64,000 nt of DNA from an uncultured Oscillospiraceae bacterium (lineage in GTDB: Bacteria > Bacillota > Clostridia > Oscillospirales > Acutalibacteraceae): the NCBI GenBank assembly GCA_958366985.1, contig CATXDC010000009.1, positions 37,338 through 101,337 of the forward strand. Direction: 5' to 3'. The stretch's first letter is position 1; each line of letters opens with the position of its first letter. This document shows, in pieces, positions 43,057 to 52,461 of the stretch. A program made the position numbers and the translations under genes. The notes under the pieces were generated by a model, which saw nothing but the letters and a program-made list of their open reading frames with translations, was not told where the DNA came from and did no database searches.

Positions 43057-44118
43057 CTACTGTGACGACTTGCCGCCTTGCAGACAATATTTCCACACAT
43101 AGTCATCCAATCCGTTATATTCAGGGTTCCAAAGGTACACGCCATATTCATATCCAATCCGGGTAAGCAATGCCTTCAGGTCTTCATATCCATTCTTCAC
43201 ATGTGGATTTTTCAGGAAATCCATGTCGAATGCCGTCATGATCTTTTTTACACCTCGCTCACGAAACGTAAGGAGGGCTTGTTCCAAGTGGGAGAGTGCG
43301 TTTACACCCCCAACAGCGACAACGGTCTGTCCAGTCAGCTCATGTACAATATCTGCCTTCATAGGCCCCTCGATGAGAATAATTGTAGAACGCAGCTCGC
43401 CGGCAATATGAACCCAGCATTCTGCTTTGCAGCCATCTGCTTTTCCAACGCTGGATACCCAGCGAAATTTTCTCTTAGTTACATTGTCCCTGCGGATTTG
43501 TAGGCCCTGAATTCTACCCTCCAAATCACGAAAGGGAATCAGGATGCCTCGCTGCTCACTCACGAACATCCACTGACCATTCTTGCGGTAAAAACCAGGC
43601 ACTCCAGATAGATAGAATCCCTCCGCCAGCAGTTGTTTCGCAATCACTCCCGTACCGACCACCGGTGTGGTTTTATACCCCAGCCGCTCAATCTGCTCCA
43701 GATTTAAACCTCTGGAAAGCAGATTTTCCCGATGATCTGTTGCCAGCGATAGCCGGCTCAACAGAGCACTATAGGTTGCGTGACGATCATCAACATCCGC
43801 TAAAGGACACTCCGGAACCTCTTCCACCTTGATGGGTTTGGGTTTAGGAATATCCCCACGTACATCCAGACGCGCAATCAACGCCTCTCTGACGGAATCA
43901 CGGGAAATGCCTGCATAGTAGGCATACAGATCGAATACTCCACCGGAAAATCCACAGCGAGGGCAGCGAAATACATCTTTCTGTAAATTGATATTCAAAT
44001 GTTTTTTTCTGGGGTTATCATCACAACAAGGGCAGGGGATATTGTAATTACTGCGACCAGAGGGAGGGTAAGGAATCCCGATTAGCGGTATAATATCCGC
44101 CATATGGAATAGTTCCAT
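43057..44118 (-). CDS. CHC2-type zinc-finger / toprim-like primase
   Basis: 353 residues. N-terminal zinc finger CPCC...CPRCGFSGGVFDLYAYYAG, as in DnaG-type primases. The C-terminal half has a toprim-like fold: ILIEGPMKADIVHELTG, AVGGVNAL and KIMTAFDMDF, which carry the acidic metal residues. The catalytic core is shorter than DnaG, so it may prime only the element's own replication. AGGAGG precedes the ATG; a 9-bp hairpin lies just before it (44133-44153). Confidence 0.85.
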   Translation of the reverse strand: MELFHMADIIPLIGIPYPPSGRSNYNIPCPCCDDNPRKKHLNINLQKDVFRCPRCGFSGGVFDLYAYYAGISRDSVREALIARLDVRGDIPKPKPIKVEEVPECPLADVDDRHATYSALLSRLSLATDHRENLLSRGLNLEQIERLGYKTTPVVGTGVIAKQLLAEGFYLSGVPGFYRKNGQWMFVSEQRGILIPFRDLEGRIQGLQIRRDNVTKRKFRWVSSVGKADGCKAECWVHIAGELRSTIILIEGPMKADIVHELTGQTVVAVGGVNALSHLEQALLTFRERGVKKIMTAFDMDFLKNPHVKNGYEDLKALLTRIGYEYGVYLWNPEYNGLDDYVWKYCLQGGKSSQ

Positions 44119-44132
44119 ACAACCTCCTTTCC

Positions 44133-44153
44133 GAGGGCGGCTTGGCCGCCCTC
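44133..44153 (-). promoter_or_regulatory. Hairpin next to the primase ribosome site
   Basis: GAGGGCGGC-TTG-GCCGCCCTC, perfect 9-bp stem seven bases from the ribosome site, without a T tail; may affect translation or RNA stability. Confidence 0.5.
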
Positions 44154-44163
44154 AATACGTTTT

Positions 44164-44901
44164 TCACGCTGATACCTGTTGCACAGCATACTCACAGATG
44201 AGTTTTGCTGCTGCCCGAATCTCTGGATCTCCGGTAAATTTGGTTGCCACCCAGTTAATTGCATGGGGATCAAGTTTCAATACCTCTCCCAGTGTTTTGC
44301 CTCCAAATTTTTGGATGGGGCAAGGCGTATTCTTTGCCTGTTGCAGCTTCTCTTCCGGAGAAAGCTCGCGTGTTTCAGCAACTGGGGCAGAGGAGGCTGG
44401 TGACTCCATCTCCGATCCTGGGGGTGTCTCGGGAGCTGCTTCGTCTGTCATGGTACCTAACTCATCCGGAGCAATATCCTCAAAATCATCGCCGGCAGCA
44501 TTGAACTGCAAGCCAAAACCGGCATTTCGCAGAGCAATCCCCACAGCGGCTGTTTGTGCCCACTCTCTTGGAGAAACAGACGGCTTGGATACATCTAAAC
44601 TGCGGGAGGCAGTTGCCTCTGCCAAATAACAATCTGAACCATCTTTATAGCTTGGATAGATACGAGCCGTTGCGACAAAACAATCTTTACTTGGCGTCAC
44701 CTGAACAGCAATGCGCCCTTCCGGGTATTTCAGTCGGAACCAGGCCATCTGGATCATTACCGGGAGCCTCTTTCGAGACTCTCCGGTGTTCAAATCCGTA
44801 TATTCTACAGCAAACGGGGTCGGATCAAAGCCCTCCACCTGATTGATACTGCTTAGCTTGGCCAGCATAGCGGCCTTATCATTCGAGTTATTCTGACTCA
44901 T
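44164..44901 (-). CDS. Putative single-strand annealing/recombination protein
   Basis: 245 residues. The block PREWAQTAAVGIALRNAGFGLQF resembles the conserved region of Rad52/ERF-type phage annealing proteins. A Pro/Glu/Ser linker (about 140-185) leads to a short C-terminal module, QKFGGKTLGEVLKLDPHAINWV, like the tail of ExoX-type proteins. The genes around it (YqaJ exonuclease, SSB, RecD2) support an annealing role. The family call is tentative. The second ATG (44901) has the better distance to GGAGG. Confidence 0.6.
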   Translation of the reverse strand: MSQNNSNDKAAMLAKLSSINQVEGFDPTPFAVEYTDLNTGESRKRLPVMIQMAWFRLKYPEGRIAVQVTPSKDCFVATARIYPSYKDGSDCYLAEATASRSLDVSKPSVSPREWAQTAAVGIALRNAGFGLQFNAAGDDFEDIAPDELGTMTDEAAPETPPGSEMESPASSAPVAETRELSPEEKLQQAKNTPCPIQKFGGKTLGEVLKLDPHAINWVATKFTGDPEIRAAAKLICEYAVQQVSA

Positions 44902-44914
44902 GTTCATGTCCTCC

Positions 44915-45364
44915 TTATTTTTTTATCAGCACATATGTATTCCTGAGTTGGAGCCATACCGGCAGGATTGTGTTCAGCATCGTACTGATGCTGCGTTTAT
45001 ACAGGTCCTGCCCAGAAGGCTGAAAACTGGAAAACCGTCTGCGGCAATCTGCTACAGTTTTTTCCAACGCCTCAGCTGCTACTTTCCGGCTGGCTTTCTC
45101 CTTGTCATCCGCCGGCATTCCAAACCTGCGCTCTTTCCCAATACACTGCACATAGGCATCAACCAACTGATAATGGGCAATCAATGCCTTCATCTCCACG
45201 GTAATAGGAGCCGTTTTGCAGAGCATCCGGCAGGTCTCCAGAACCCCAATGCGGTACAGTAGTTCCTGATACGTCATAGATTGTTCCAAAGAAACATTTC
45301 CTTCGGAAAACTGCTGTGCCATAGTATCTTTCATGCTTTGATAATCATCGAGACAAGTAGCCAT
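44915..45364 (-). CDS. Conserved helical protein of unknown function
   Basis: 149 residues from the ATG at 45364 (AAAGGAG site; earlier in-frame starts overlap the recD2 end). Largely helical, no recognised motif; the cysteines are scattered. It sits between recD2 and the annealing-protein gene in one minus-strand operon, so a part in element DNA handling is possible but unproven. Confidence 0.65.
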   Translation of the reverse strand: MATCLDDYQSMKDTMAQQFSEGNVSLEQSMTYQELLYRIGVLETCRMLCKTAPITVEMKALIAHYQLVDAYVQCIGKERRFGMPADDKEKASRKVAAEALEKTVADCRRRFSSFQPSGQDLYKRSISTMLNTILPVWLQLRNTYVLIKK

Positions 45365-45407
45365 GTTTTGTTCTCCTTTCATTTTCGAGGCATCTTCCCC
45401 GGTATTT

Positions 45408-47582
45408 TCAGTGACCATACAGTTCGCTGACCCTTTCTGCCAGCATGGTTTCTCTCTGTTCCGTATCTACACGTTTAATGGCAATGCAAACAGCTCGCCG
45501 TTCACCTACCAAAATCACCCGTTTCTTTGCTCGGGTGACTGCTGTATAGAGCAGAGGCCGGACAAGCATCACAGCATGGGCACACTGTAGATTGATAATG
45601 ACAGACTGGTATTCGCTGCCCTGTGATTTGTGGACGGTGGAAGCATATGCGTGGTCAAGCATTTCAAGATCGCCGCTTTCATATTCCATTGTCCGTCCAT
45701 CCCCAAAGTCTACGGTGACATAAGATGTATCGCCGTCCCGACTGATGCCCGTAATATAGCCAACATCGCCGTTATTGACATCCTCAAAATTCTTAACCTG
45801 CATCACCTTATCTCCCAGACGGAAGATTCTCTTGCCATGGGATAGTTCCGGCTTTCCTGCCTCCGGCGGATTCACCTTGGATTGCAACCGACTATTGAGA
45901 GCGTTGACTCCTGTATCGGTTTTCTGGCGGAAGGGTGTTAAGAGCGTCACATTGTCTACGCCGTAATGTCCTGCTTCCTGAAGATAAATCTCCTCAAGCA
46001 GGTTGGCCGATTCCACCAGATCTGAAGATTCAAACAGCTGAAAATCCTCTCCATATTCCAGACCGAGATTTCCGCTGCGAATCAGTTTGGCATTGGTAGC
46101 GATACGGCTGCCAAGGGCTTGACGGTACACCTTTTCCAGTCTCACGACAGGGATTTTTCCGCAGTCAATCAACGATTTTAGTACAGCACCCGGCCCAACG
46201 GACGGAAGCTGATCCACATCGCCGATCAATACCAGTTGACTCCCTTGAGGAATGGAATAAAGGAGATGACCTGCCAGGTAAATGTCCATCATGGATACCT
46301 CATCTACCAGGATTAAGTCTGCTTCCAGCTGTTCTGGTTCGCAGTAATTTCCATCTTCACCAGCAATCAGCCCTAATGCCTTGTGAATTGTCGTGGCTGA
46401 TACTCCAGTGGATTCCTCCATTCTCCGTGCGGCGCGTCCGGTAGGCGCGCAGCACATAATTTCCCCAGATGGATTTTTGCTGCGGTACAATTCCAGAAAC
46501 GCACGCTGAATCAGCGTCTTTCCAGTTCCGGGACCGCCGGTGATAATGGAAATGGGGGCAGTCATGGCGGTTGTTACTGCCAATTTCTGTTCTTCATTTA
46601 ATGTAAGGCGAAGTTTCTTCTCCAGTTCCAGAATGTCTTCTGCCAAATCCCCATAATGGTGTGGCTTGGAAGAATTTTGCAGCCTGTAAATTCGCTCCGC
46701 CAGCCTCTGTTCCGCCCTTGCCACTGTCGGGAGGTACACTCGATTTCGGTATGAAGTAAGGCGCTCTTTGTGAAGAAGATAGGCCGCCCTGTTGGCCGCC
46801 ATCTCCTCGGTGAGCCCTTCTGTGTCAAGAATTTTCAGTGCCTGTCGGATAAAAGCGTGTTTCTCCATGCAGAGATGCCCCTTCATTTCTGCTTCTATTA
46901 AAGTGTAAAGCAGCCCCTCATCCACTCGTTCAGGGGAAAGCTTATTAAATCCCATACTCATGGCAATCTTGTCCGCTGTACGGAATCCTATGCCTGCCAT
47001 CTCACAGAGCTGGTAAGGATGGTTCCGCACAATGTCCATGGTTTGGTCACCATATTTGAGATAAAGCTTTACTGCCCGGTTAGGGGTAATGCCGTGAGGA
47101 ACCAGAAAGGCCACTACATCTCGGGCACCACGGGAAGCCAGATAGGACTCCTTAATTTTCATGAGCTTGTTTTTACTGATTCCAGAAATTAGCAGCAGCT
47201 TGTCCGGTTCGTTGTCCAGTACCTCCAGCGTTTTCTGGCCGAAGGTATCGTAGATCTTTTCAGCGGTCTTTGGTCCAATACCTTTGATCTGCCCTGACAT
47301 CAGAAAGGCAATAATGCCTTCTTTGGTCGGTGCGATGATTTCCTGAAAATTCTCTACTTCAAACTGGATTCCGTGCTTGGCATTTCTGCTCCAACGCCCC
47401 TTGAAATCATAGCGGAGGTTATCGGCAGTGGGCAGGCAATAGCCCACCGCCTTGACTTCCGAAACCATATTCCCGGCAGAATCCCGTATAGATTCGCAGG
47501 GTTTATATAAAGCAATCATATAGCTGCCATCTTCAACAGGCTGGCTGCGCGGGTAAATTAGGCGTTTAAACTGACAAATCAA
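45408..47582 (-). CDS. recD2: RecD2-like ATP-dependent DNA helicase
   Basis: 724 residues. N-terminal OB-like part, helix-hairpin-helix region (IKGIGPKTAEKIYDTFG, GIGFRTADKIAMSMG), then superfamily-1 helicase: Walker A TGGPGTGKT, Walker B LILVDEVSMMD, GDVDQLPSVGPG, and motifs V-VI STVHKSQGSEYQSV and LYTAVTRAKK. A 5'-3' helicase as in Deinococcus RecD2. The start is TTG at 47582 after AAGGAG. Its C-terminus overlaps the upstream extension of the next gene. Confidence 0.93.
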   Translation of the reverse strand: MICQFKRLIYPRSQPVEDGSYMIALYKPCESIRDSAGNMVSEVKAVGYCLPTADNLRYDFKGRWSRNAKHGIQFEVENFQEIIAPTKEGIIAFLMSGQIKGIGPKTAEKIYDTFGQKTLEVLDNEPDKLLLISGISKNKLMKIKESYLASRGARDVVAFLVPHGITPNRAVKLYLKYGDQTMDIVRNHPYQLCEMAGIGFRTADKIAMSMGFNKLSPERVDEGLLYTLIEAEMKGHLCMEKHAFIRQALKILDTEGLTEEMAANRAAYLLHKERLTSYRNRVYLPTVARAEQRLAERIYRLQNSSKPHHYGDLAEDILELEKKLRLTLNEEQKLAVTTAMTAPISIITGGPGTGKTLIQRAFLELYRSKNPSGEIMCCAPTGRAARRMEESTGVSATTIHKALGLIAGEDGNYCEPEQLEADLILVDEVSMMDIYLAGHLLYSIPQGSQLVLIGDVDQLPSVGPGAVLKSLIDCGKIPVVRLEKVYRQALGSRIATNAKLIRSGNLGLEYGEDFQLFESSDLVESANLLEEIYLQEAGHYGVDNVTLLTPFRQKTDTGVNALNSRLQSKVNPPEAGKPELSHGKRIFRLGDKVMQVKNFEDVNNGDVGYITGISRDGDTSYVTVDFGDGRTMEYESGDLEMLDHAYASTVHKSQGSEYQSVIINLQCAHAVMLVRPLLYTAVTRAKKRVILVGERRAVCIAIKRVDTEQRETMLAERVSELYGH

Positions 47583-47625
47583 AGCAGTCGCTCCTTTCTT
47601 TAGATGCCTCTATAAGCATCGTGAT

Positions 47626-48177
47626 TCATTGTAAAAAGAAAAAGTCCTCACCATTTCGTTTCTTCCTGAAAGCCATCTCCATCTGTGGCCGTGGGTGGGC
47701 CATAACTGGATGGTCTTCGATATAAGAAGCCGAAAACATGGGAGGACGGTTTTGGCGCACAATTTTCTGCACTTCACAGTGCAGGTCTGCGTCAAATACA
47801 TAAATGGGCTTTCGCAGTGCGGTAGCTTGGACGATCTCGCCAGCCATACCCTTGCTCAGTCGATTTCCGCAGACGAAAACAACCTTGCTTTTCTCCATCA
47901 GTTCCATTCCGAACCGCAGTGCAAAATTTCTCTCATCTGCATCTTCATCGCAGAGCAGCAAAGGAAGATAGGCGTGGGGAGCCCTGCTAAGATATCCCAT
48001 ATACTCTTTTGCATAAAACATATAAGCCCGAGCTGCATACAGGTTACACAGATACTGGTGTGTGTCTTCTGCACGCAGTGGAGAACAGATATAAGCTGTT
48101 TCTTTTTCCGGATCCGGACGCAAAAACTGCAGAAGCAAGCTGTCCTCCCAATCATTCGTGAATATTTCTTTTGGCAT
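47626..48177 (-). CDS. Nucleoside deoxyribosyltransferase-like protein (DUF4406/DUF7768-like)
   Basis: 183 residues. TAYICSPLRAED and the later VVFVCGNRLSKGMAGEIVQATALRKPIYVF match the Rossmann-like fold of the nucleoside 2-deoxyribosyltransferase group. Related proteins occur on phages and elements and are mostly untested. The hairpin CCGGC-N6-GCCGG lies between the YqaJ stop and this gene's AAGGAG. Confidence 0.7.
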   Translation of the reverse strand: MPKEIFTNDWEDSLLLQFLRPDPEKETAYICSPLRAEDTHQYLCNLYAARAYMFYAKEYMGYLSRAPHAYLPLLLCDEDADERNFALRFGMELMEKSKVVFVCGNRLSKGMAGEIVQATALRKPIYVFDADLHCEVQKIVRQNRPPMFSASYIEDHPVMAHPRPQMEMAFRKKRNGEDFFFLQ

Positions 48178-48198
48178 GGTCGCTCCTTTCTCCGGCGG

Positions 48199-49236
48199 TT
48201 ATGCCGGCTCAATATGAACTTTCAGCTTCCGGCTTTCCGAGGTCTTCAGCACATCCGCATAGGCTGCTGGATACTTCTCTTTCAAAGCTTTGGAATCTGG
48301 CCGTTTACTGGTTTTTGTCACAAAATCAATCAGCAGCTTATCACTGGTAGTCGTAAGGATACCATGTTCGTGTTCCTTCATGATTTCGGCAATTCGCACA
48401 CTATGTGCTTCAATCTCCTTTTCGTAAGTTTTGATTTCTGCATTGCAGTCGGTGATTTTCCCCTGTAAAAGCGCAATCTGCCGCAGCTGTCTCTCGTATT
48501 TAGGCGAAAACTCAACTGTGGGCAGGCCCGCCTGACTCGCTCCATAGATTCTTGCCAGCGACTCCAGCGCCAGCTTTGGCTTTACATCGTCCATGGTAGG
48601 TGGTTTATCATGCTCCAAACTCCATATCCACTGATCCAGGCGTTCAAAAATCATATCTTCCTTCGCCTGATCCCTGGTCAGTTCTGGTATGGCAAGATCG
48701 TTGTCCGGATTATTCCCCCAAATGCAGGAGAATGCTCCGTGTTTTGTTTCCTCAAAAGATAGATAGAACCGAAGCTGTAATTCATAATACAGAGGGTAGG
48801 CATCATCTGCCCAGTCCCCAGCCTTATGATATGTGCAGCTTTTACACTCCAAAATTCCAGGCTCTCCGTCCACCTTTCTGGTATACCGTCGATCCATGTT
48901 GGCCAGAGCGTAGGGGTGATCTGCATGCTGATACAGATTCGTATCGTCAAAAACGGTATTACCGGTTTTCTTCTGATACCAGTAAGCCGCAATGGGTTCC
49001 AGCAAATGCCCCATTTCCAATTGATCCGGATTGGACTTGACAGGTGTTTTCATCCGCCCTTTTTTAATCATCCACAGTTCCAATGGTGTCATCCATGGAG
49101 ATAATCCGAAAATTGTAGCTACATCACTGCCTCCCACAGTATAGGGGATATCACCTTTAGGACCATGGGCGCGGCATTTCAGCCATTGGTCATTGCTCAT
49201 ACCGGCGCAGTCACAGAGAATAATAGGTTTTTTCAT
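48199..49236 (-). CDS. YqaJ-family recombination exonuclease
   Basis: 345 residues. The lambda-exonuclease-like core is clear: GGSDVATIFGLSPWMTPLELW, EMGHLLEPIAAYWY, and the active-site strand GILECKSCTYHKAGDW (D/E-x-K). A coiled coil follows (about 245-300). It would chew one strand at DNA ends for the annealing protein at 44164. Its ATG shares one base with the previous stop (TAATG). Confidence 0.92.
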   Translation of the reverse strand: MKKPIILCDCAGMSNDQWLKCRAHGPKGDIPYTVGGSDVATIFGLSPWMTPLELWMIKKGRMKTPVKSNPDQLEMGHLLEPIAAYWYQKKTGNTVFDDTNLYQHADHPYALANMDRRYTRKVDGEPGILECKSCTYHKAGDWADDAYPLYYELQLRFYLSFEETKHGAFSCIWGNNPDNDLAIPELTRDQAKEDMIFERLDQWIWSLEHDKPPTMDDVKPKLALESLARIYGASQAGLPTVEFSPKYERQLRQIALLQGKITDCNAEIKTYEKEIEAHSVRIAEIMKEHEHGILTTTSDKLLIDFVTKTSKRPDSKALKEKYPAAYADVLKTSESRKLKVHIEPA

Positions 49237-50378
49237 TAGAAACTCACCGCCTTTGGTAGATCATAATCGCTCCAACGCAGTGTGAGCGCCCGGGCCATAT
49301 TCTCTTCGAGGCGCAACAATTTGTCCTCTGATGTGTGTTCTGCCTTCATGATATAGGGAATTTCCTGCATAGCCATGAATACATCGTGAGCCGTCGATGG
49401 CCCATCACCATAGGCCATTTCATACATCGCAATGGCTTCCACTGCCGCTTTTTTCGGAAGTGACAAACTCTTGCAAACACGGGTCATGGCATTGACAGGG
49501 TAAGCCAAAGGGATCTCCAACAGCTTTTTCAGCTTTCCTACAGAATCCTGAAACTGGGCAAACAACTTGCTAAATGCCTCTTCAAAATTCTCAACTTTGG
49601 CCTGATTACAATGGTCAACCGCTACACATCCTCCAATATGAATGGGATACTGTGTTCCCATGAGCATAGCAGAGACCTTTGCGGATGCGACACCGGTATC
49701 GGACGTTACAAACCTAATACCGGGCATCAATTTCGAGGCCATGGTTGTTTTACCCTGAGCGATCAATACCTTTTCATAGGTATCCAGCAGCTTTTCTTTC
49801 TGACCTGGCATTGTCCAAGAAGCACTGGTCAATGCGTGATCGCTATAGCCAGATTGGAATTTACTTCCAGGAAAACGGTCATCCAGTCCTCTCATGAGTG
49901 CTTTCAACAACTCATCGATGGGAAGTACAGAATAATCAACTGGGTTCCCGGAATGAGCTGCAGACACCTTCTCATTCCGAATGAGAAGCAGTGCTTCAGA
50001 GGAATAAATACTCAGACAGTCGTTAAGTATTCTGGCAAGTTTTTCCCTGCTGAGCTTTGGCAGCACAGTGCCACTGATCTTAGCCCTGGCCAGCAAGCTT
50101 TTATAGGCAGTTGTGCGGATAGGATAGTAGTCAGTGCCTATCCGCATAGCGAGGCCCAAATTTTGAGCCGTGTCCTCTACCGCTTCTACGCTGACCCTTG
50201 GGGCAAAAGAAGAGGGGGTTCCATAAAGCGATGACGTCCGATCCAGCGGCTCAATGTGCAATTCATTGATTTTGTATCTGAGCCACTGGCTTCCTAACGT
50301 CAAATCTTCATGGTACTTCTGCATATCCTCGAAGGAACAGAAGGTTGTCGAGTAGCTGTCTTCGCATGTTTTTTGCAT
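49236..50378 (-). CDS. DUF932-like element protein
   Basis: 380 residues from the ATG at 50378 (AAAGGAG site). Resembles the phage/plasmid-like DUF932 group by layout (LYGTPSSFAPRVS, RFVTSDTGVASAKVSAML, GGCVAVDHCNQAKV), but the match is from memory and moderate. Function unknown; such genes often sit beside recombination genes, as here. Two T-tailed hairpins lie upstream. Confidence 0.65.
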   Translation of the reverse strand: MQKTCEDSYSTTFCSFEDMQKYHEDLTLGSQWLRYKINELHIEPLDRTSSLYGTPSSFAPRVSVEAVEDTAQNLGLAMRIGTDYYPIRTTAYKSLLARAKISGTVLPKLSREKLARILNDCLSIYSSEALLLIRNEKVSAAHSGNPVDYSVLPIDELLKALMRGLDDRFPGSKFQSGYSDHALTSASWTMPGQKEKLLDTYEKVLIAQGKTTMASKLMPGIRFVTSDTGVASAKVSAMLMGTQYPIHIGGCVAVDHCNQAKVENFEEAFSKLFAQFQDSVGKLKKLLEIPLAYPVNAMTRVCKSLSLPKKAAVEAIAMYEMAYGDGPSTAHDVFMAMQEIPYIMKAEHTSEDKLLRLEENMARALTLRWSDYDLPKAVSF

Positions 50379-50423
50379 AATAAATGCTCCTTTCTTTTTT
50401 TGCGGTTTTCCGCTGATATAACA

Positions 50424-50453
50424 AAAGCCAGCAACCCCGAAGGAGTGCTGGCT
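50424..50453 (-). terminator. T-tailed hairpin upstream of the DUF932-like gene
   Basis: AGCCAGCA and TGCTGGCT arms, then TTTTG on the minus strand, 45 bases before the ATG. Confidence 0.65.
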
Positions 50454-50484
50454 TATGCCCAAATATTAAATGTTGGCCGGAAAC

Positions 50485-50520
50485 AAAAAAAAGTGCCATC
50501 TGCAAAATGCAAACGGCACT
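50485..50520 (-). terminator. Second T-tailed hairpin upstream of the DUF932-like gene
   Basis: AGTGCC/GGCACT stem with an inner TGCA pairing, followed by eight T on the minus strand. Confidence 0.75.
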
Positions 50521-50657
50521 GTGATAAACTCTGTTCAACTATGTCCAGCCTGATGCTAAACTTGATACTGATGTAAATATTATATCAGAACCTATCACAA
50601 TAGTCAATCTGCCGGAAAAAGAAAGGAGCACCGCGTTATTGCAGACTGGAAAGCTTA

Positions 50658-50774
50658 TTACTGCCCATACACATCTTCAAAGCGACATGTCCGGTTAATC
50701 TGTAGCATACACATAATTACTACACCCAGCACCATCCCTAACAGGACGCCGATACCAAAAAATAACCACTCCAT
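50658..50774 (-). CDS. 38-residue membrane protein (DUF3789-like)
   Basis: Starts MEWLFFGIGVLLGMVLGVVIMC with AGGAGGTG seven bases before the ATG at 50774, and ends FEDVYGQ. One membrane segment and a short MCMLQINR cytoplasmic part, like the DUF3789 family that recurs on gut Firmicutes elements. A T-tailed hairpin stands directly before the ribosome site. Confidence 0.7.
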   Translation of the reverse strand: MEWLFFGIGVLLGMVLGVVIMCMLQINRTCRFEDVYGQ

Positions 50775-50797
50775 AAAAATCACCTCCTTTCTGTGCG

Positions 50798-50831
50798 TAA
50801 AAAAGAGCCGATCAAAATTGTGATCGACTCT
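50798..50831 (-). terminator. T-tailed hairpin between abiEii and the small membrane gene
   Basis: 11-base arms AGAGTCGATCA and TGATCGGCTCT (one G-U pair), then six T on the minus strand. Confidence 0.85.
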
Positions 50832-50847
50832 ATCCTTCTTTAATAAA

Positions 50848-51690
50848 TTACAAATCAAGCAATGCGGCAATCTCATCCACTGTGTCCAGAACCTCATGAA
50901 ATTCAAGACCTCCAATATAAGGATTATCTGCGATATAGCGATCCCAGAGAAGATACATTACCGGTTCTTCCCGGATGTCTTTTAGAATTTCTTTCCAGTC
51001 ACGAACATCGTCCAGTGAGCCTCTCTTTTCCGCAGTATGTAAAACCGCTCTTCGGAAAATTTCCATACGAACCGTATCCTTGCGTCCAAGATAAAGCATA
51101 TGCAGGTCATAAAAATCTCTTGCCCTGGTCGTTCCGATATTCCTACGCAAAATGGTCTCATATTTTTCCGCTAATACAGTTTCCAGCGTATATGCCATAA
51201 CGGATACCGACCTGTCCTCAAACAACAGAGGAAATTCATACTGAACTGCGGATGGCGTAATCACATCTCCAGTTGTAATGTCAATTTTCATAGGGCTGTT
51301 GATCTTCCCATACTGAGCGTGCAGGTGTACCCGGAAATTATGATATTCATCCTCTTCCCGGATCGGTTCGATTTTCTGAAATTCAAAAGATATACCGTCT
51401 CCTACATCTATAGAGAGAATTTTTTTGACAACCTCAGTAATTTCCGCTTCATCCATCTGGATTCCCCGAACAGTAGTATCCATATCCATAGTCGTGCGTT
51501 CACTGATTCCAAGCATAGATGAAATCAATAGCCCGCCTTTCAGGATGAAATTTTTCTTATAATCAGACCCAGCCAGCCGATCTATAATACGCTCAAACAG
51601 GAACATCTGCAGCACTTCCTGCGCACGTAGATTTTTCTTTTCTGCCATACTGCGGATTATTCCTTTTAATTGCTCCGGTGTTTTCATCAC
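50848..51690 (-). CDS. abiEii: AbiEii-type nucleotidyltransferase toxin
   Basis: 280 residues. Nucleotidyltransferase signature: KGGLLISSMLG followed by TTMDMDTTVRG (G-S/G and DxD), and later TRARDFYDLHMLY. AbiEii-type toxins stop growth, known members by modifying tRNA; the exact target here is not known. Its ATG overlaps the antitoxin stop (ATGA at 51687-51690). It probably keeps the element in its host and may block phages. Confidence 0.92.
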   Translation of the reverse strand: MMKTPEQLKGIIRSMAEKKNLRAQEVLQMFLFERIIDRLAGSDYKKNFILKGGLLISSMLGISERTTMDMDTTVRGIQMDEAEITEVVKKILSIDVGDGISFEFQKIEPIREEDEYHNFRVHLHAQYGKINSPMKIDITTGDVITPSAVQYEFPLLFEDRSVSVMAYTLETVLAEKYETILRRNIGTTRARDFYDLHMLYLGRKDTVRMEIFRRAVLHTAEKRGSLDDVRDWKEILKDIREEPVMYLLWDRYIADNPYIGGLEFHEVLDTVDEIAALLDL

Positions 51691-52283
51691 AATACCTCCA
51701 TATACATCCTTACTTTATCCTCTATTCCAAATGCCTTGCTATATTTGAGCAACCGCCGGTTATTCGCCCCAGATTTAAAGTAGTCTTTGATTGCCTGGGT
51801 ATAAAGCTGCAATTCCACCTGCGCCCGGTCACGGATCAAATCACAGATACACCGCTCTCTATCATATAGTTTCACCGTGCCACCCTGCGGGGAGTTAGTT
51901 TCTGTTATCCCTATGTCATAGATATGTGGCTGTACATAGTGACAGCGAAGGTTCGGATTATCGCGTTTTAGTCTGCTGATGTTGGTTCCGTGCGGAAGAG
52001 TAATGTCCAGAAAATGCGGCGTCCGATCCGACAGCTCCCACAAAAAAAGAGCTGTGCCATAAGAAAAAACGGCCTTGGCGCTCTGTGCCTGAAGTAGTGC
52101 GTATTCATCTGCAAGTCCTTCTGAAAGGATATAAAGGCCCTTTCTCACTTGCTCCAATTTTCCTCCATCCACATATTTTCTCAGTACAGGTCTGCTAATT
52201 CCCATTTCTTCAATTTGCCCTGTTTTTAAAAATCCGTTGTTATCTTCTGCAATGCTTTTAATGCTCTCCCAAATTTTATCCAC
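51687..52283 (-). CDS. abiEi: AbiEi-type antitoxin / autorepressor
   Basis: 198 residues. N-terminal winged helix (NGFLKTGQIEEMGISRPVLRKYVDGGKLEQVRKGLYIL), then the AbiEi core with YGTALFLWELSDRTPHFLDIT. The GTG at 52283 is placed correctly after GGGAGGTG; an earlier GTG at 52292 lies within the site. In known systems AbiEi binds inverted repeats at its own promoter; a perfect 18-bp pair stands here. Confidence 0.92.
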   Translation of the reverse strand: MDKIWESIKSIAEDNNGFLKTGQIEEMGISRPVLRKYVDGGKLEQVRKGLYILSEGLADEYALLQAQSAKAVFSYGTALFLWELSDRTPHFLDITLPHGTNISRLKRDNPNLRCHYVQPHIYDIGITETNSPQGGTVKLYDRERCICDLIRDRAQVELQLYTQAIKDYFKSGANNRRLLKYSKAFGIEDKVRMYMEVL

Positions 52284-52297
52284 TGGCCACACCTCCC

Positions 52298-52360
52298 AAG
52301 CTTCATTTACATTTGCACTTCATATTATACAGTATTGAAGCTCAAATGTAAATGAAGCTT
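52298..52360 (-). promoter_or_regulatory. abiE promoter framed by perfect 18-bp inverted repeats
   Basis: Arms AAGCTTCATTTACATTTG at 52298-52315 and its exact complement at 52343-52360. Minus-strand -35 TTTACA (52352-52347) lies in one arm and -10 TATAAT (52329-52324) between them, spacer 17. The other arm covers the start of the transcript. Confidence 0.85.
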
Positions 52361-52393
52361 TGAAAATAGTATGCCCAAAATCCAAATTTTTAT

Positions 52394-52424
52394 AAAAAAA
52401 GGGATGCCGCCGAAACGACATCCC
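52394..52424 (-). terminator. Terminator upstream of the abiE operon
   Basis: GGGATG/CATCCC stem, 12-base loop, then seven T on the minus strand; isolates abiE from the DUF4314-like gene. Confidence 0.85.
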
Positions 52425-52461
52425 AATCCTAACAATACTATGATATATCTTCGTCTTTCAT

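Noticed and set aside
47695..48468. 257-residue plus-strand open frame across two minus-strand genes
   Set aside because: It overlaps two well-supported genes (deoxyribosyltransferase-like and YqaJ) and has no family features.
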